Assembly: GCF_016859285.1 (NCBI RefSeq)
Contig: NC_053420.1
Coordinates: forward strand, 24,844,045 to 24,908,044
DNA from: Xiphias gladius
Lineage: Eukaryota > Chordata > Actinopteri > Istiophoriformes > Xiphiidae
Reading direction: 5' to 3'
DNA: 64,000 nt
In this document: piece by piece, positions 1-12,400 of the stretch
Position numbering within the stretch: position 1 is the first letter of the stretch
Layout: every line of letters begins with the position of its first letter
Notes under the pieces: generated by a model
Told to the model about the DNA's origin: nothing
Database searches by the model: none
The model's input: the letters and a program-made list of their open reading frames with translations, nothing else
Made by a program: the position numbers and the translations under genes

Positions 1-615
1 AAGCTCATTAATTAACACGTTATATCTTGTTTGCTCAATCTGTACAAAAACTGAAGTTTAAAATCAACAAATAGCCATTTTATGGGGTGGTTGTGCAGTT
101 GCCAGACAACCAGCAGAGACTTCAAGTTGCTGCTTCCAGCCAAGAAAGAGTCCAACGTGTTGAATTGTCCCAAAATTTTGAACTTTTTTTTTAATAAGCA
201 GACTACCATGAGTGGTATAAGGAACTACCCAGCAACAAAGGTCTGAAATTGGGTAGTTAAATCATTGAAGGTGACCCATCACAGTGTCCATTAATAGAAG
301 AACAAAAGAAGATCGATCTCTGTCCACCATCTTCTACTATGACATATTCAAATCAGATCAAATCGATGGCTCTATACATTTTTGAATACTCATCCCTTTT
401 TCCTTCACTGCCACAATTGTTTAAGTAGAAACTAGAAAAAAATGACAAATCAGACACAAAAAATAAATGGTAAAACTCTTTGACCGGCCAGTCTAGTGTA
501 GGTGAAACAGAGCTAATTTAGGCAGTACTTACAATATAATGAAAAAGTGTTTTAGAAGCAGTCGCTATTCCTACTCTACTTTTCTAACATCTTCATATTT
601 CTCCATTTTTTTCAG
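1..615 (+). other. 3' part of an ip6k2 intron
   Basis: This is AT-rich sequence with no convincing exon. It ends in a pyrimidine-rich tract and the acceptor ttttttcag at 615, directly before the terminal ip6k2 exon. The short open frames here have no recognisable protein similarity. Earlier ip6k2 exons must lie left of the window. Confidence 0.75.
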
Positions 616-1293
616 GTGTACCAGTCGGACACAGGTCAGCTGATGTTCATGAACAAGTATCATGGCCGCAAGTTGACCTTGCCAGGCTTCAAAGAGGCTT
701 TGTTCCAGTTCTTTTACAGCGGACAGCATCTACGACATGAACTCCTGTCCCCTGTGCTCCGCAGGCTCAGAGACATGCAAGCTGCCCTGGAAGCCTGCGA
801 ATCCTACCGCTTCTACTCCAGTTCCCTCCTCATCATCTATGATGGCGCGCCCCACCGTAAACACACACGGCGACGCACTGAGGAAGGACTCTCTGAAGAA
901 GAAGAGGATGAGGAGGAGGAGGATTACGAGGAAGTGGAGACTGAATTGGAAATGGAGGAGGAGGAGGAGGAAGAGGAGGAAGATGTGGGTGAAGTAGCTG
1001 GTGCACTTGGTTTCCCTCACAGCCCCTCCGCATCTAGCGACGTCAGCAGCAGCTGCTCCAGCAGCAGCAGTAGCAGCGGCAGCGGGAGCTCAGGTGTCAG
1101 CCAGGCTCACCTGGCCCACTCAGACCCCCACAGCCCCGTGGTGGATGTGAGGATGATAGACTTTGCTCACACCACCTGCAGACATTACCGGGAGGACAGC
1201 GTGGTTCACGAGGGCCAGGACAGCGGCTATATCTTTGGTCTCCAGAACCTGATCACCATCATCTCCGAGCTGGAGAACCACAGCACAGACTGA
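616..1293 (+). CDS. ip6k2: Inositol hexakisphosphate kinase 2, terminal coding exon (5' partial)
   Basis: IP6 kinases phosphorylate InsP6 at the 5 position to make the pyrophosphate 5-InsP7. This last exon carries the C-terminal half of the kinase fold. It opens in frame with VYQSDTGQLMFMNKYHGRKL, contains the family SSLL motif (about 830) and the IDF motif in MIDFAHTTCRHY (about 1156), and ends with a GYIFGLQNLITII-type tail and TGA at 1291-1293. The FAHTTCR..EDSVVHEGQD wording fits IP6K2 better than IP6K1 or IP6K3. Between SSLL and IDF lies a low-complexity insert, a Glu/Asp block (about 890-990) and then a Ser block coded by AGC repeats (about 1030-1100), which is longer than I recall for mammalian IP6K2. 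The exon starts at an acceptor, so the first codon is GTG and is not an initiator. Confidence 0.9.
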   Translation: MYQSDTGQLMFMNKYHGRKLTLPGFKEALFQFFYSGQHLRHELLSPVLRRLRDMQAALEACESYRFYSSSLLIIYDGAPHRKHTRRRTEEGLSEEEEDEEEEDYEEVETELEMEEEEEEEEEDVGEVAGALGFPHSPSASSDVSSSCSSSSSSSGSGSSGVSQAHLAHSDPHSPVVDVRMIDFAHTTCRHYREDSVVHEGQDSGYIFGLQNLITIISELENHSTD

Positions 1294-1341
1294 AGACTGA
1301 CAGGACACTCTCACATACACACACACACACACACACACACA

Positions 1342-1424
<83 letters not shown>

Positions 1425-2240
1425 TCGGACACAGAGGCACAATAACAAACTCTCTGAACTGTGGAAGAAAAGAGGAGGACTGGACTACAGAAGAGAACAG
1501 AGATTTCTGCTCTCCTAGCTGGCCTTTCATTGGACCCCTTTTTTCTCTTTCTGCCATTGGTGCTTCTCGATGTTCCTGTTGTGTGTATCTGTCTTCGGGA
1601 TATTAAACAGACCTGCAAGTAACATAGAATAGCCATCTGTGTGACTGATGCAGCTATTTACCCTTTGTCATCATTCTGTTTTAACCCACTTTACTGTTAG
1701 GGAAAAGGGTAGGCAGCAAATAAAAGCAGTTTGAAGTCTGAGACAGTAGAAATGTTTTCCTTGTGTCCGATTCCAAAGAAAGTGTCAGCATTTTGCACAC
1801 AAATACATGCACTTAAACACATTCTGCTGAATGAGTGTGTGTTTAGACTGAGACAGGGCTATTGGAGAGAGCAGGAGTGTATGTGTACAAGGACAGAGTC
1901 GATGGGAAGAAAGGCAGCGAGCTCGAACCCTCCATTCTTCTCTTTAGCCTGTTCATTCTACCATCCTTCTTTCCCTGTTCACCTTCAAAGAGAATATATT
2001 CATATAGGCATCAGAGACAGATGATATAGAGTTATTTATTTATTTGACATGTTTCATAAAATAAACTAAAAGTTCAAAAAAGAATGTGAATGAAGAGTAC
2101 TACATTCCATGTTATTAATGTTACAATAATGATATTACCTAATATTGTTATTTGACATGTTTGGATACCTCTATCTTGTATATCTGTGTTGTCCAAGAGT
2201 TTGTTGGAAGAGAAAATTAAAGACTTTGGTTTGTGCTAAC
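1294..2240 (+). other. ip6k2 3'UTR (probable)
   Basis: The stretch after the stop codon has no coding signal. It holds a long (CA)n tract near its start. Candidate poly(A) signals are AATAAA at 1719-1724 and ATTAAA at 2216-2221; the latter is followed by a GT-rich stretch. Which site is used cannot be told from sequence alone. Confidence 0.5.
1316..1422. repeat. (CA)n microsatellite in ip6k2 3'UTR
   Basis: About 105 bp of AC dinucleotide with one interruption (ACAGAC at about 1340), starting about 25 nt after the stop codon. Confidence 0.97.
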
Positions 2241-5200
2241 ATCGGTGTCTTCTTTCATATTTGGTGTTGCTCGTGGACGAGCTCAGGAGCTTTTAAGTCA
2301 CTGGGTTAAAGAAAGAAACCACACCTTTCCTGCTAACATCAAATTTAAATGTCACAGCAATCAAATGTCATGTAAATATATGGGATGTGAGGTCGCAGTG
2401 TGTATATGTCTGATGAGGCAAATGTCCTTTTTCTGGGCACCAAGCCAGTATAAGCGCATGATGGAAGATTAATTAACATATCCTCAGATAACCTGGAAAG
2501 TATGATAGGACTGCAACTCAATACGAGGAGACACACAAGGCCCGCTCCCACCACCTGCTGTGCAGATAAATAACTGGAGCGCATGTCGAGCCTGACGCCT
2601 GCCGTAGATACATCCTGTAACATTGTGGAGTGCAGCCAAGACACAAGATTCCCCAAACAACCCAAAAATACTGAATCTTAAGAACTGTTTCCCTCAGTCT
2701 AGAAGAATCTATCTGTTGCAGCGATGTTAAAATAGACACACAGGGTTGTTCTGGCCAGAGGGGGATGACGGCACCCCGGACTGCCTCAGCCAGTCTTGGT
2801 CATCTCCAACCAGTCTGAGGCAGACAGGGGGGAGGCGGAGGCATGTGCTCTGAGAGTCACACACTCGGTGCAGTGTGAGGAGCAGCAGCGGCCTTCTTGG
2901 AGAAGAGCTATTATGTAGACACAGGCTTGTGTCAACAGAGTACACAGGCCATTACCACTTCAGTGTGTCCCCTCTGTGGAATGCACTGACGGCATCACTG
3001 GCACAGACATCACTCTGGCACACAAATGGCGAACCATCGGTCTGATGTATAAAACACAATAGTATTTTCTGCTTTATTTTTTAAAGACACATTTTGATGT
3101 CTGACCTTTCAATTTTAATGTGTGCTGTACTCACACACAGCTACACCCTCCATTGTTTTTGTTGAACTGAGACCCTAAATATCATTCCAATGGCAGCAAA
3201 ACACTTTTCAAGGCTGGCTTGATCTGAATCTTTGTCACACATATGTTAGCGATCATCATATTTTGAAGGCCGTGTGCTTGTTTCAGTTCATGCTGAAAAT
3301 AGTGACCTCCTGCATATCGCCATCTGTCACATGCTCGCTGAGTTTTGGACGTGAATAGGTTTTCCCGTGAGGTCTGACATACACAGATCCATACTCCCTT
3401 TAGCTAGTAGCTGTGTCTAAATGAACTTAAAGATATCAAATAAGACACTAAAATGGGGGGACATTTTTGTACATTTTTGAAAGATTGCAGGACACAGTAT
3501 GTGTAATACTGTATCTTAATTATCTTTGCATGTAAATTATTAATATTAATCCCATAATTTAAGTGATTAGAGTTTTCCTATGGGTTTGAGTGTTGAGAAC
3601 AATTGAGTAAAATATCTCATGAGGCTGTTCTTACAATCTGATGCTTAACTGTAACATGTATATGTACTTCACAACAACGCTTCTCTCAGAGTTGTCATTA
3701 GTTGACTCTGAGTACAGATCCATGCTCTTTATATAATGTATGTTGTTCTCATTCCAGGACCTAGCTCCTTCTGTAATCCCATGGTGCTTTAGGACAGTAC
3801 AATAACAGGTCAAACTCTTTACTGTAACCCAGTAGAGGGCTTGACCAAGTAGACGGACACTTAAATCTTTAAGAGTCTAGGTCAGGGCATGGTTCGCGGG
3901 GGTTATGAGAACATACTGTATTTGCACAACACTTTAGACCCCCGTATTTGCCTTGTTTTATAGACTGTCAGAGATCAGCTGCAGAGCCACAGTCAGTCCT
4001 GCAGCAGGCCATGCATGTGATGTTCCTGTGCTGTGTGACTGCAGAGGGGTAGAAAGATTGATAGATGAGAGGATGGAGCGATGGAGAAGATAAGCTCTTC
4101 CATCTACACTCTACTGGGGGGGGTAGTTGATGTTGTGCAACGGCCTCAGGGTCAGTGGGCTGCTCTCAACCATCAAAACTATCCCATTCTGTCATCATGT
4201 TCTGTGTACGCATATGTAAATTACACCACATGCATACTGTAGATTCACTGTTAAGCTATACCCTAGTCCATGAATACCACCGTATGAAACGTGTTTGTGC
4301 ATCCATGTAGCCTATTGCTTTGTGAAGGTTGCCACTGCAAGTAGAGCAGTTGCATAACAGTGGTTAAAATCACTATGGTAACAGCAGCCTTTGCCAGGAA
4401 CGAAACAGTGTCATAGGTTTTGGGACCACTAGATCCACAGTCCCGTTCAACAAAATATTTATACACTCTGTCACTACTGAGTTCATTCATCAAAGCTGCT
4501 CCACCATCCCATCTAATGAACGTTTAGTCAGTCATAGCTCACTGTACATGCTGGCATAAGGATGCATTGGTACACACTTTCAATCAGAGCACCTAGTCGT
4601 TTGGTGAAAGTGTCACCTCAGACACAATAATCCCATTACCTCGCATCACAAAAGTCGTCCCACACTTGGTCACTTGGAGCAAAATTAATTTGACTTGTTT
4701 GGTCTCTACCATCAACTCCTTTCCTTATCTCTCAACAGTTCACTCATTATCTGCAACAGACTGAGGGTTATCCAATAACTGTGAGGCACTTTCACTCATT
4801 ACACTGCTATAAGGCAGTTAACTCCTCTTGCTCTTCTGCTTATGGTGGGCAGGCCAGACCACGTGTGTTTCACTACCGCAGCTCCAGTCTCCTCTTGGCT
4901 ATTTGATGTTTATAGGACTTGTCTGTGACTCTCTCTCACATAGAGATAGGACGTGACACACAAACATCAGGAAAAACACAACAGACCTTTCTATTTTTTT
5001 ACCTGGGCGTTTTCATTTTTTGGTTGTGTGTCTGTGCAGCTGTGTGTCATTCATACCCTATGTAGATCCTTGAATCTATTTCTCCTTTTCTCCCCCTGTG
5101 AATGTTTGCATGAGATCCTGACAGACGCCACGCAATTTAAGCTTAATTCCTCTTGCATAAACTCTCCCACATCCTCTCTCTTACAGACACACACAACAGC

Positions 5201-6650
5201 ACACGGCCTGGAATATCACACAGATCTTCCCAGTTTGTTTGGTTTTTTTTTGGCGGGGGGGTTGTTGGTTCAGAAGTGAAATTTGTGGACACCACCAATC
5301 TGCATGGTATGCAGGCTAACTGTCCAATGAGTCCTACCTGTGAACCTCAGCAGCATGTCTCACTGTGTCCTTTCACTGCCATCTGAGAATTGCTCCATTG
5401 TCCGTCCATAGCATACACGCTTTGGATGATGCTGCTGCTGCTGCCTCCGGCTGTGAAAACAGAGTAGGGGTTGAAACCAGCCAGCACTGTTGTGGCCAAG
5501 GGAACTGGTGCTATCTATTTATAGGGGAGCTATCAGTCATACCAAAATCTCTATGTGCAATATTTTCATGTAAACAAAACTAGCATTAAAACCTTTTTTA
5601 GTGTCTTATTTCTGAAAATCCTGCTGCACTTGTGATAAATTCTACCTTTAAATCTTGTAAGGTTTTTAATTTGGCTTCATCAGACCAAAAGACACCTCAC
5701 ATGCCTCCAGTTTTTACAGCTGAAATTTGATTTTAAAAATTATTAAATTAAATAATAGGTATTTATTGAGTAGAGTAAGAATGCCAAAAAGAGTAGACAT
5801 AGAAACAATGTTATAAGAATTTAGTTATGAGGAGGAAAATCGATGTGCGCTGATATAAAGACAGAAAGCGAGAGCTGCATGAATCAGGAGCATGGCCAAG
5901 CCTATTTTGACAGGTGCTAAATTGAGTTTACACGACAGTGACAAGCTCTGCACAGGCAGTTACATAAACGGGTCAATAATGTAACGAGGGAGAGATGAAA
6001 GGCAGAAAGACAGACTGAATGTAGAAAATGCCTTCCTGCTCTCACTTGCGCTCTTCAAGATTATGCAGAGATAAAAAAAGAAAACTCGTGATTAAGACGA
6101 TGATGGTTGCGGGGATTAATCTGCTGACCTGCTTAAATCTGCCTATGACTTGATAAGAATTCAGCCACCGGTGGAGTGTGTATGTGTGTGAATGACTGCA
6201 CCTACTCACGCAAACACCGTGGAGTTGGTTTTCAAGATGAGGCCTCTGTGCTTTAATGCAAGGATGGTGTGATGAGAAGACAGAACTACAGCAGGAATGT
6301 ATGCCACGGATAAATCCACAACACTCCTTCATGAGGCTGTAATTCAGTGACAGCTGTGTGTGAATGATGGTTTGATTCGTCCCTGTCACAGCTTTTCTGT
6401 GTGTGTCTGGCTTGAGACCTATAAAGAGCTTATAAAAACTATTCATTCCAATGGGAAGTTGTCCATATTATTGCCTTACAATATTGAATCAGATTTAGAT
6501 TTAAAAGACACTTCCTCAGATCTCTCTATCTATCTATATCTATTTTTATTTTCAGATCTCATTTACTGCCCTGATTAAACTGCTACTGATATTCTTCTGA
6601 AATAAAACTATGAGCCCGCAGTCACGCCAGTGGCTCTGCGAGGTTGTACT
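2241..6650. other. Intergenic, no gene recognised
   Basis: Open frames here are short (at most 134 codons) and show no family motif, splice-site logic or codon bias. I see nothing I can name. Confidence 0.6.
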
Positions 6651-7080
6651 TAGAAACAGCTGTGCTTTGGGCTAAACCCTAACGTCAGCATGCCAACATG
6701 CTCACTGTGACATTGCTAACATGCTCGTGTTTAGCGGCTAATGTTTCCCCTACAGATCACCTCAGTTTAGCATGTTAACATTTGTTAATTAGTTTGTTGG
6801 GAACGTCTTTTGCTTTGAAGCTATTCGCTCATAAATCAAAATAGTGGACAAATTTGAATTTTGACCTGAGGGTTGCGCTAGATGAAAAGTCAGGGGACCA
6901 CCATCCGTTATCACAACGGATCTTGAGGGAGACATAAACCAAATGTCTTGGTAATCCATCCAGTATTCGTTGAGATATTTCAATCTGAACCAAAGTGGTG
7001 GACCGAACAACTGACATTGGCATCCTTAAGTCGCTAAGTGTGGCTAAAAGCAATCTCAACTCAAAGTCCACTTACTAGAT
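6651..7080. repeat. Dispersed percomorph-type interspersed repeat
   Basis: The stretch contains runs such as catgctaacatgct, tttgacctgagggttgcgctag, atgaaaagtcaggggaccacc and tgagatatttcaatctgaaccaaagtggtggac. I recognise these as a repeat that recurs in many percomorph genomes, including the 'GCTAGATGAAAAGTCAGGGG' core. The class is uncertain: no terminal inverted repeats or coding region are visible, so it is probably a degenerate non-autonomous element. Identity rests on memory of the family. Confidence 0.55.
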
Positions 7081-8860
7081 GTTTGTGGAGCTTGAAGGAG
7101 CCTCCCCTGATCTTCATCAGTGAATTGACTTCATGACAGCTGAGCCAACTGCATTTGATAATGAAGACTATGAGATATGGTTGAGAGCTCTAGAAAAAGC
7201 CCCTAAGTGGACCTTGAGTCAAGGTTGTCTTGTCAGAATTTTTAAAGCTAGGTTGTGGACCTAGCACCTGGACTGAAAAAATAAATTGAGAATGAACTTT
7301 ACAAGTTCAAACTTGAATTATAAACATCAAGGTTTACTATATAAAACGTCTATAATATATTAATTAATTATTTTTAAAAAGGATGAAAATATGGCTCATT
7401 ATAGACTTCTGATACTTCCAGAATTGATTTATGAAATCATCAGAACAAATATTACAACGTGATGTAACAGAAACCAATGATTATTTATCGCAGGAAGATA
7501 AACCATGCACTAACACATTTCTGACCCAAATCATTCAATTCATAACTCTCACTTGATCCTCACATACATATGTACAGGCTGCAGCCTCTGCAGTTAAACC
7601 ATGTTAATACTGACAGGACCCATTTGGAGCAGGATTTAACCACAAAATAGAATCAAATTGGATGTATATACGAACATCAAATGACCACACAGTTCATGGA
7701 GGTTTGAACTGCTCGCACAGTCGCGGAAACAGAGAAAGGCAGAGAAGTGGACTGCAAAAGCAGGAGAGGAAAGGCAAAATCGAGCCGAGACGTAATTAGA
7801 GTGTTGCATAACAGTGGAAGTGACGCTGTCTGCCAGACTTCGGGCCTCGAGCTGGCCTGAGGCTCCAGCCGTACCCTCGCTGGTCCACTCTGTCAAACTC
7901 GTTTACGCTGACCTTTTAATTGCTATAATGAACCATCCGAGGCACAGATTAACACTAAACACACTCTTTATTCAAGATCACCCATGAAGGTCAAATGAAG
8001 GAAGACTTCCTGCCCTCTGAAATCAGTCCCTGGGTGTTACTGTGGCTTGCATTACCCTGCCAGGCCTCGATTGGATTAGTTGGGGATTACAGCAGTTTGG
8101 GCTTTGAGGTTGGAAAATAAATACTGTGAATATATAAAAGTACTGTGAAGTGGCTGTGTCTGCCAAATAGAGTTCCTGCTTTCCACTGTCTGACGTAGTT
8201 CCAGAGAAAGACAGTTACCAGATGTGGTTTTATGATGACAAACTTATTACGAAATGAAAATCAAATAAGGAGCCAAGGACGATAATTCCGGTCTCCCTAT
8301 TCTTCCAACTGTCCTGGGATTCTTTTCACCCGCTCATACCCCCTTCCCCTTCTCATGGTCATGTCTCTGTCCTCAGGGGTGGGTTTACATAAGCCCCTTC
8401 ATATACATAAATAGTATTTGTGTGTTTATTTTTACGTGTGTATGATGTGTGTTAATGCTCCCTCCCAGCTGGTGAACAGCTCAGGACCGATGGAACCCTC
8501 AGAACGCTGATGGACAGGAATGTGACGTGATTATCTGACAGTTTCCGTACACACAACACACACTGTCCAATGAAATCCCACTTATCAGGGTTAGGCAAGG
8601 CACAAAAAAAGAAAGAGAGAAAAAGCATATAGATTTATAATTCCCAGGCTGAGTGCTGTTGCTGTGACATGAATAGCCCTGTGTCATCCCCAGCCATTAT
8701 CTGCTGATGAAACTGCCCACTGACTGACTGACTGAAACTCATGCACACAAGGAGCGCTGTTAACTGTTTACCTTTACTCATCTCTAAAAATAACGGAGAA
8801 AAAGTTTGCGTCATCTGGAACAGACACAAATTACATGGCTAACTGTGCAACGACAGTAGC
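7081..8860. other. Intergenic, nothing recognised
   Basis: No open frame shows family motifs, and no tRNA-like fold was noticed. Confidence 0.55.
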
Positions 8861-8863
8861 AAT

Positions 8864-8908
8864 GTGTGTGTGTGTGTGTGTGTGTGTGTCTGTGTGTGTG
8901 TGTGTGTG
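8864..8908. repeat. (TG)n microsatellite
   Basis: About 45 bp of TG dinucleotide with one interruption (TCTG). Confidence 0.95.
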
Positions 8909-10476
8909 TTCCTGTTCACGTATCAGCTTCCCACACCTCAGGCAGACTGCAGGGCTGTGTCACTATGTAGGACATTACTATGTGAGAGCATATGTGTGTG
9001 GTTATGTGTAGGTTACGTCCATTTGGTTGGATATAATGATATTTGATGTATTTTATAACGGCAGCAGTATGTGGGAGGAAAGCAAGTAAATTAACAGGTC
9101 AAGACAGAGTTTGTTTCTGCTTCTTAAAGCTTCTTTTCCAGAAACGGAGCGTGTGATTAAAGAGGGCGTGCTGTTGCTTTTCATTGAGAAAAGAACTCAC
9201 TGATACTCATAGTAGTAAATTAAAGGACAACAACCATTAGTTGCAGTCCTAAAATTATGTAGCATTCACATATGCTGTCAATAGAGGGCACGAATGTAAG
9301 CTAAAAATTCCATGCACAATAAGGCTCCTACTGATTTATTTTGCCCACGTGTGAAAATTTGAATAGTTTTTCTCCACATTTATAAAATGAAGGCATTTTA
9401 AGATACTTGTGTATTATGCCAAGATTCATACTGATGAGTATAACGGAGAAAACTAGACTGCAATTTCCTTTACCATTAATAAGCCGTGCAAAATTCCACT
9501 TGGTTTAATCAGGCATAATGATCAACAACTGGGACTTTGATTGGGGACCCTGATTGCTTTCACTTACAGTAGGTCACCTGTATAAAACAACACTGACATG
9601 TCTTTTCTATATGTTTGCCAACACAATATCTTTCTGCTTTCAGTTCCATACTGACATTGCGCTACAGTAACCTCACTTGTGATCAATCTTTTTCTTTTGA
9701 CATAAAAAAATCAACAAATGTGAATTTTCACCCAATGACTGATCTCATATTGTATAGGAGATTGTGCTCATATATCCAGAGGGTTTATATAGCATTATTA
9801 ACATAACTAAATTTTTTAGATTTAGCTAAAAAAGAAATCGTATTACATTTAAATCCAAGGACTTAATGCTGATTCCTGGGTACAGATAAGGTAATCCAGA
9901 ATAGTTTTGTCTTTGAAGATCTGAGCAGGGATACATTGGTGCACCTTTACTGCAGGGGACACATTATTAAGTTATATATATAAAAAAAAAATGGATCAGC
10001 ATTCATGTTTTATTTGAAAGTATTTTCTTTTGTCTACAAAGATGGTAAATATGTTTTATTATTTGCATTGTCCGGCGCTCTGAGACGGAATGCACATGGC
10101 GTATTAGGCTGGTGTTATCTTTTTTCAGGTCATTAAAGCGCGGCAGATCTAAAATTTCATTTCTGGATCGTTCCGTTTTTTTTTAAACATGAGTTTGATT
10201 CAGTCAGAAATACACTCAGAATTATAACTTCTGTTTAACATATCAAAGCCTAAGTCAACTACATTTTCCTCATGACTGACAGTAAGAGCTCTAAACCAGA
10301 TCTTGAATGTCAGAGGCTAAACAAGTGCCGTCAAAAGCAGAGGCTGGAGAGGGCCTGTGTGGTATTTGCTTGTCTTCACCTCTGTATTAGCTCAAAGCTC
10401 TGTGATCATTATGTAACCACATGAACAAAAGTCTCTTTATCTGAGGGCAGATGAGCAGGCTCTCAACCATCCATTA

Positions 10477-10478
<2 letters not shown>

Positions 10479-10565
<87 letters not shown>
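10479..10565. repeat. (TG)n microsatellite
   Basis: About 43 uninterrupted TG units. Confidence 0.97.
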
Positions 10566-10571
<6 letters not shown>

Positions 10572-10730
10572 CTTGAAAACAAATCAAGTGGTAGCTGATA
10601 GTAGTTCCAAAGAGTTTAAACTGATCAGATGTGTAGAGGGTTGAAAGCTCCCGTCATTTTCATGTTGCTGTTTCATTATTATGTGTCAGTGGCTAAGTGT
10701 GCCACCGGCGCATGTATATATATAACTACA

Positions 10731-10748
10731 CATACAAACACACACATA

Positions 10749-10801
<53 letters not shown>
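10731..10801. repeat. (CA)n microsatellite
   Basis: A CACATACAAA-interrupted start is followed by about 28 CA units. It lies only 165 bp from the (TG)n tract at 10479-10565 and is on the complementary phase, so the two arms form a long imperfect inverted repeat. Confidence 0.95.
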
Positions 10802-10804
<3 letters not shown>

Positions 10805-11039
10805 AGGCATGGCTTGAACTGGAACAACACTGAGCTCTAGTGGTAAGAACTCCTCATGAGAGATTACAACATGAGAAAAAACTGAGTGCTTCGTGGGTGA
10901 CTTTATTAAAAGTAACTGCTTTATAAAATTTTCCACAACAGTGTAAAAAGTCCACTAAACTATTAATATCCCGCTAAAACCTTTTACAGTTAATATTTTT
11001 TTCCATATATACTATGTTCATGAAGCAGTCTGTTAACTG

Positions 11040-11335
11040 GTGGTGAAAGTAAAGGTCCTGCATTCAAAATCTCAAAAAGGTAAAACTACATTAGTATTAT
11101 CAGCAAAATATGCTTAAATTAACAAAAGTAAAATTACTCATTATGCAGAAAATGGCCACTGTGAATGTTATATAATTATATATTACATATATTGTTGCAT
11201 TTTTAGCCTTTTTATGTTGTAGTTGATGGAGCTAATTAATTAGTTTTATATACTCTTGGGCAAATTAATGTATAACAATATTTTACCTAGTAAACTTTCA
11301 ACTAGTATCCATAGATGTTAAATATTGAAGCCAAG
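11040..11335. repeat. Dispersed fish repeat ('AAGTAAAAGTA' family), left part
   Basis: The sequence carries 'gtaaaggtcctgcattcaaaatct' and 'aaaagtaaaattactcattatgcag', a wording shared with the copy at 34.6-34.85 kb (both have actcattatgcag) and common across teleosts. The copy is interrupted at about 11335 by another repeat and resumes at about 11647. Confidence 0.6.
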
Positions 11336-11646
11336 TCAAGTCAGATTTTATTTATATAGTCCAATATCACAAATCACACATCTGCCTTAAGGGGCTTAAC
11401 AGTCTGTACAGCATACACCACCGTCTGTCCTTAGACCCTCTCATCGGATTAGGAAAAACTCCCCAAAAAAACCTTTAACGGGAAAAAGAGACCTCAGAAA
11501 GAGCAACTGAGGGGGGCTCACTCTTCCAGCATGGACAGACACGCAGTAGATGTTGTGCGTACAGAATAGAACAACATAGGAGATTTACAGCATGGACAAC
11601 CAGGATGACAAAACCAAAGACTGAACAATAAATGTAGTGCAGCAAC
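11336..11646. mobile_element. SINE-like interspersed element inserted in an older repeat
   Basis: The stretch begins 'gccaagtcaagtcagattttatttatatagtcc' and continues with 'ccctctcatcggattaggaaaaactcccc' and 'agagcaactgag'. This wording matches a short element I recall in very many percomorph genomes. It has no coding capacity. Sequence on both sides belongs to a different repeat, so the element is a later insertion. A target-site duplication is not obvious and is at best a few A/T bases. Confidence 0.6.
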
Positions 11647-11760
11647 AAGTAATCATTTTCCTTGAAGTGTCTTGAGGTAGAAGTAGAAAGTGACATACAA
11701 TAACAGTAGCTACTCAGGTTAAGTACAAGCACCTCAAAACTGTTCTTAGCAGGAGTGTAA
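11647..11760. repeat. Dispersed fish repeat ('AAGTAAAAGTA' family), right part
   Basis: 'aataaatgtagtgcagcaacaagtaatcattttcc' and 'gaggtagaagtagaaagtgacatacaata..ctcaggttaagtacaagcacctcaaaa' continue the family interrupted at 11335. Confidence 0.55.
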
Positions 11761-12400
11761 TGTCTTTACAGTCCTGCTGTGACCACAGCTGGACAGCTGA
11801 AGTCAGGCTGTTACTGAGGAAACCAAATAGCACATGGGTGAAATTTGTTAGTTTTTAGTTACTTGAACTTTCTCAGGCTTTGGTGAGATTACAGCAACAT
11901 CAAATTTATCTGACCGAGGAATTAGATGTCTTTGGGATATCAAAAAGTGTACAGTTCAGCTTTGACTGGGTTGTATTATTTGTTTTATTTGTTCATTTAT
12001 TTAGCAACACATCTTTCCACATTCTACAGATTTTATAAATTCAATGTCTGCAAAACTCTGCACAATATTGACTGTGACTGAACGTCTCACAAAATTAGAT
12101 CATGTCAGAAGCTTTAATGTAAAACTATGAGGAAAAGTCATGGCTTATCTATTTGTAAAGTAATGTCTAATGGATCAATTATCGACAATACCTCCGATAA
12201 CTATTTAAAATGCCTGAATGATTAGTTTAAAAGCTATGCGCTGGTAAAACATGTGGGGCTAATAATGTAAGCGAAAGGAAGAAGACTGCCGGTTGTGGCC
12301 TTTTTTTTTTTTTTTTTCACTAAACACTTGGTAGTCACTTGTCATAATCCTTGCCCGGTCCTGTATTGATCCATATTATATCATGCACGCACGGCTCACA
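11761..12400. other. Intergenic between repeats and the sec61a1 promoter
   Basis: AT-rich sequence with a poly(T) run at 12301-12317. No gene is recognised. Confidence 0.5.

Noticed and set aside
616-1293. Identity as ip6k1
   Set aside because: FAHTTCR..EDSVVHEGQD and the tail fit IP6K2; IP6K1 has different residues at these places as I recall them.
1120-1636. Minus-strand frames with long Cys-Val runs opposite ip6k2
   Set aside because: They are only the translation of the (CA)n microsatellite and the antisense of a real exon.
6042-6446. A 134-codon minus-strand frame in the first intergenic region
   Set aside because: No family motif, no splice logic and no codon bias; length is within chance for this composition.
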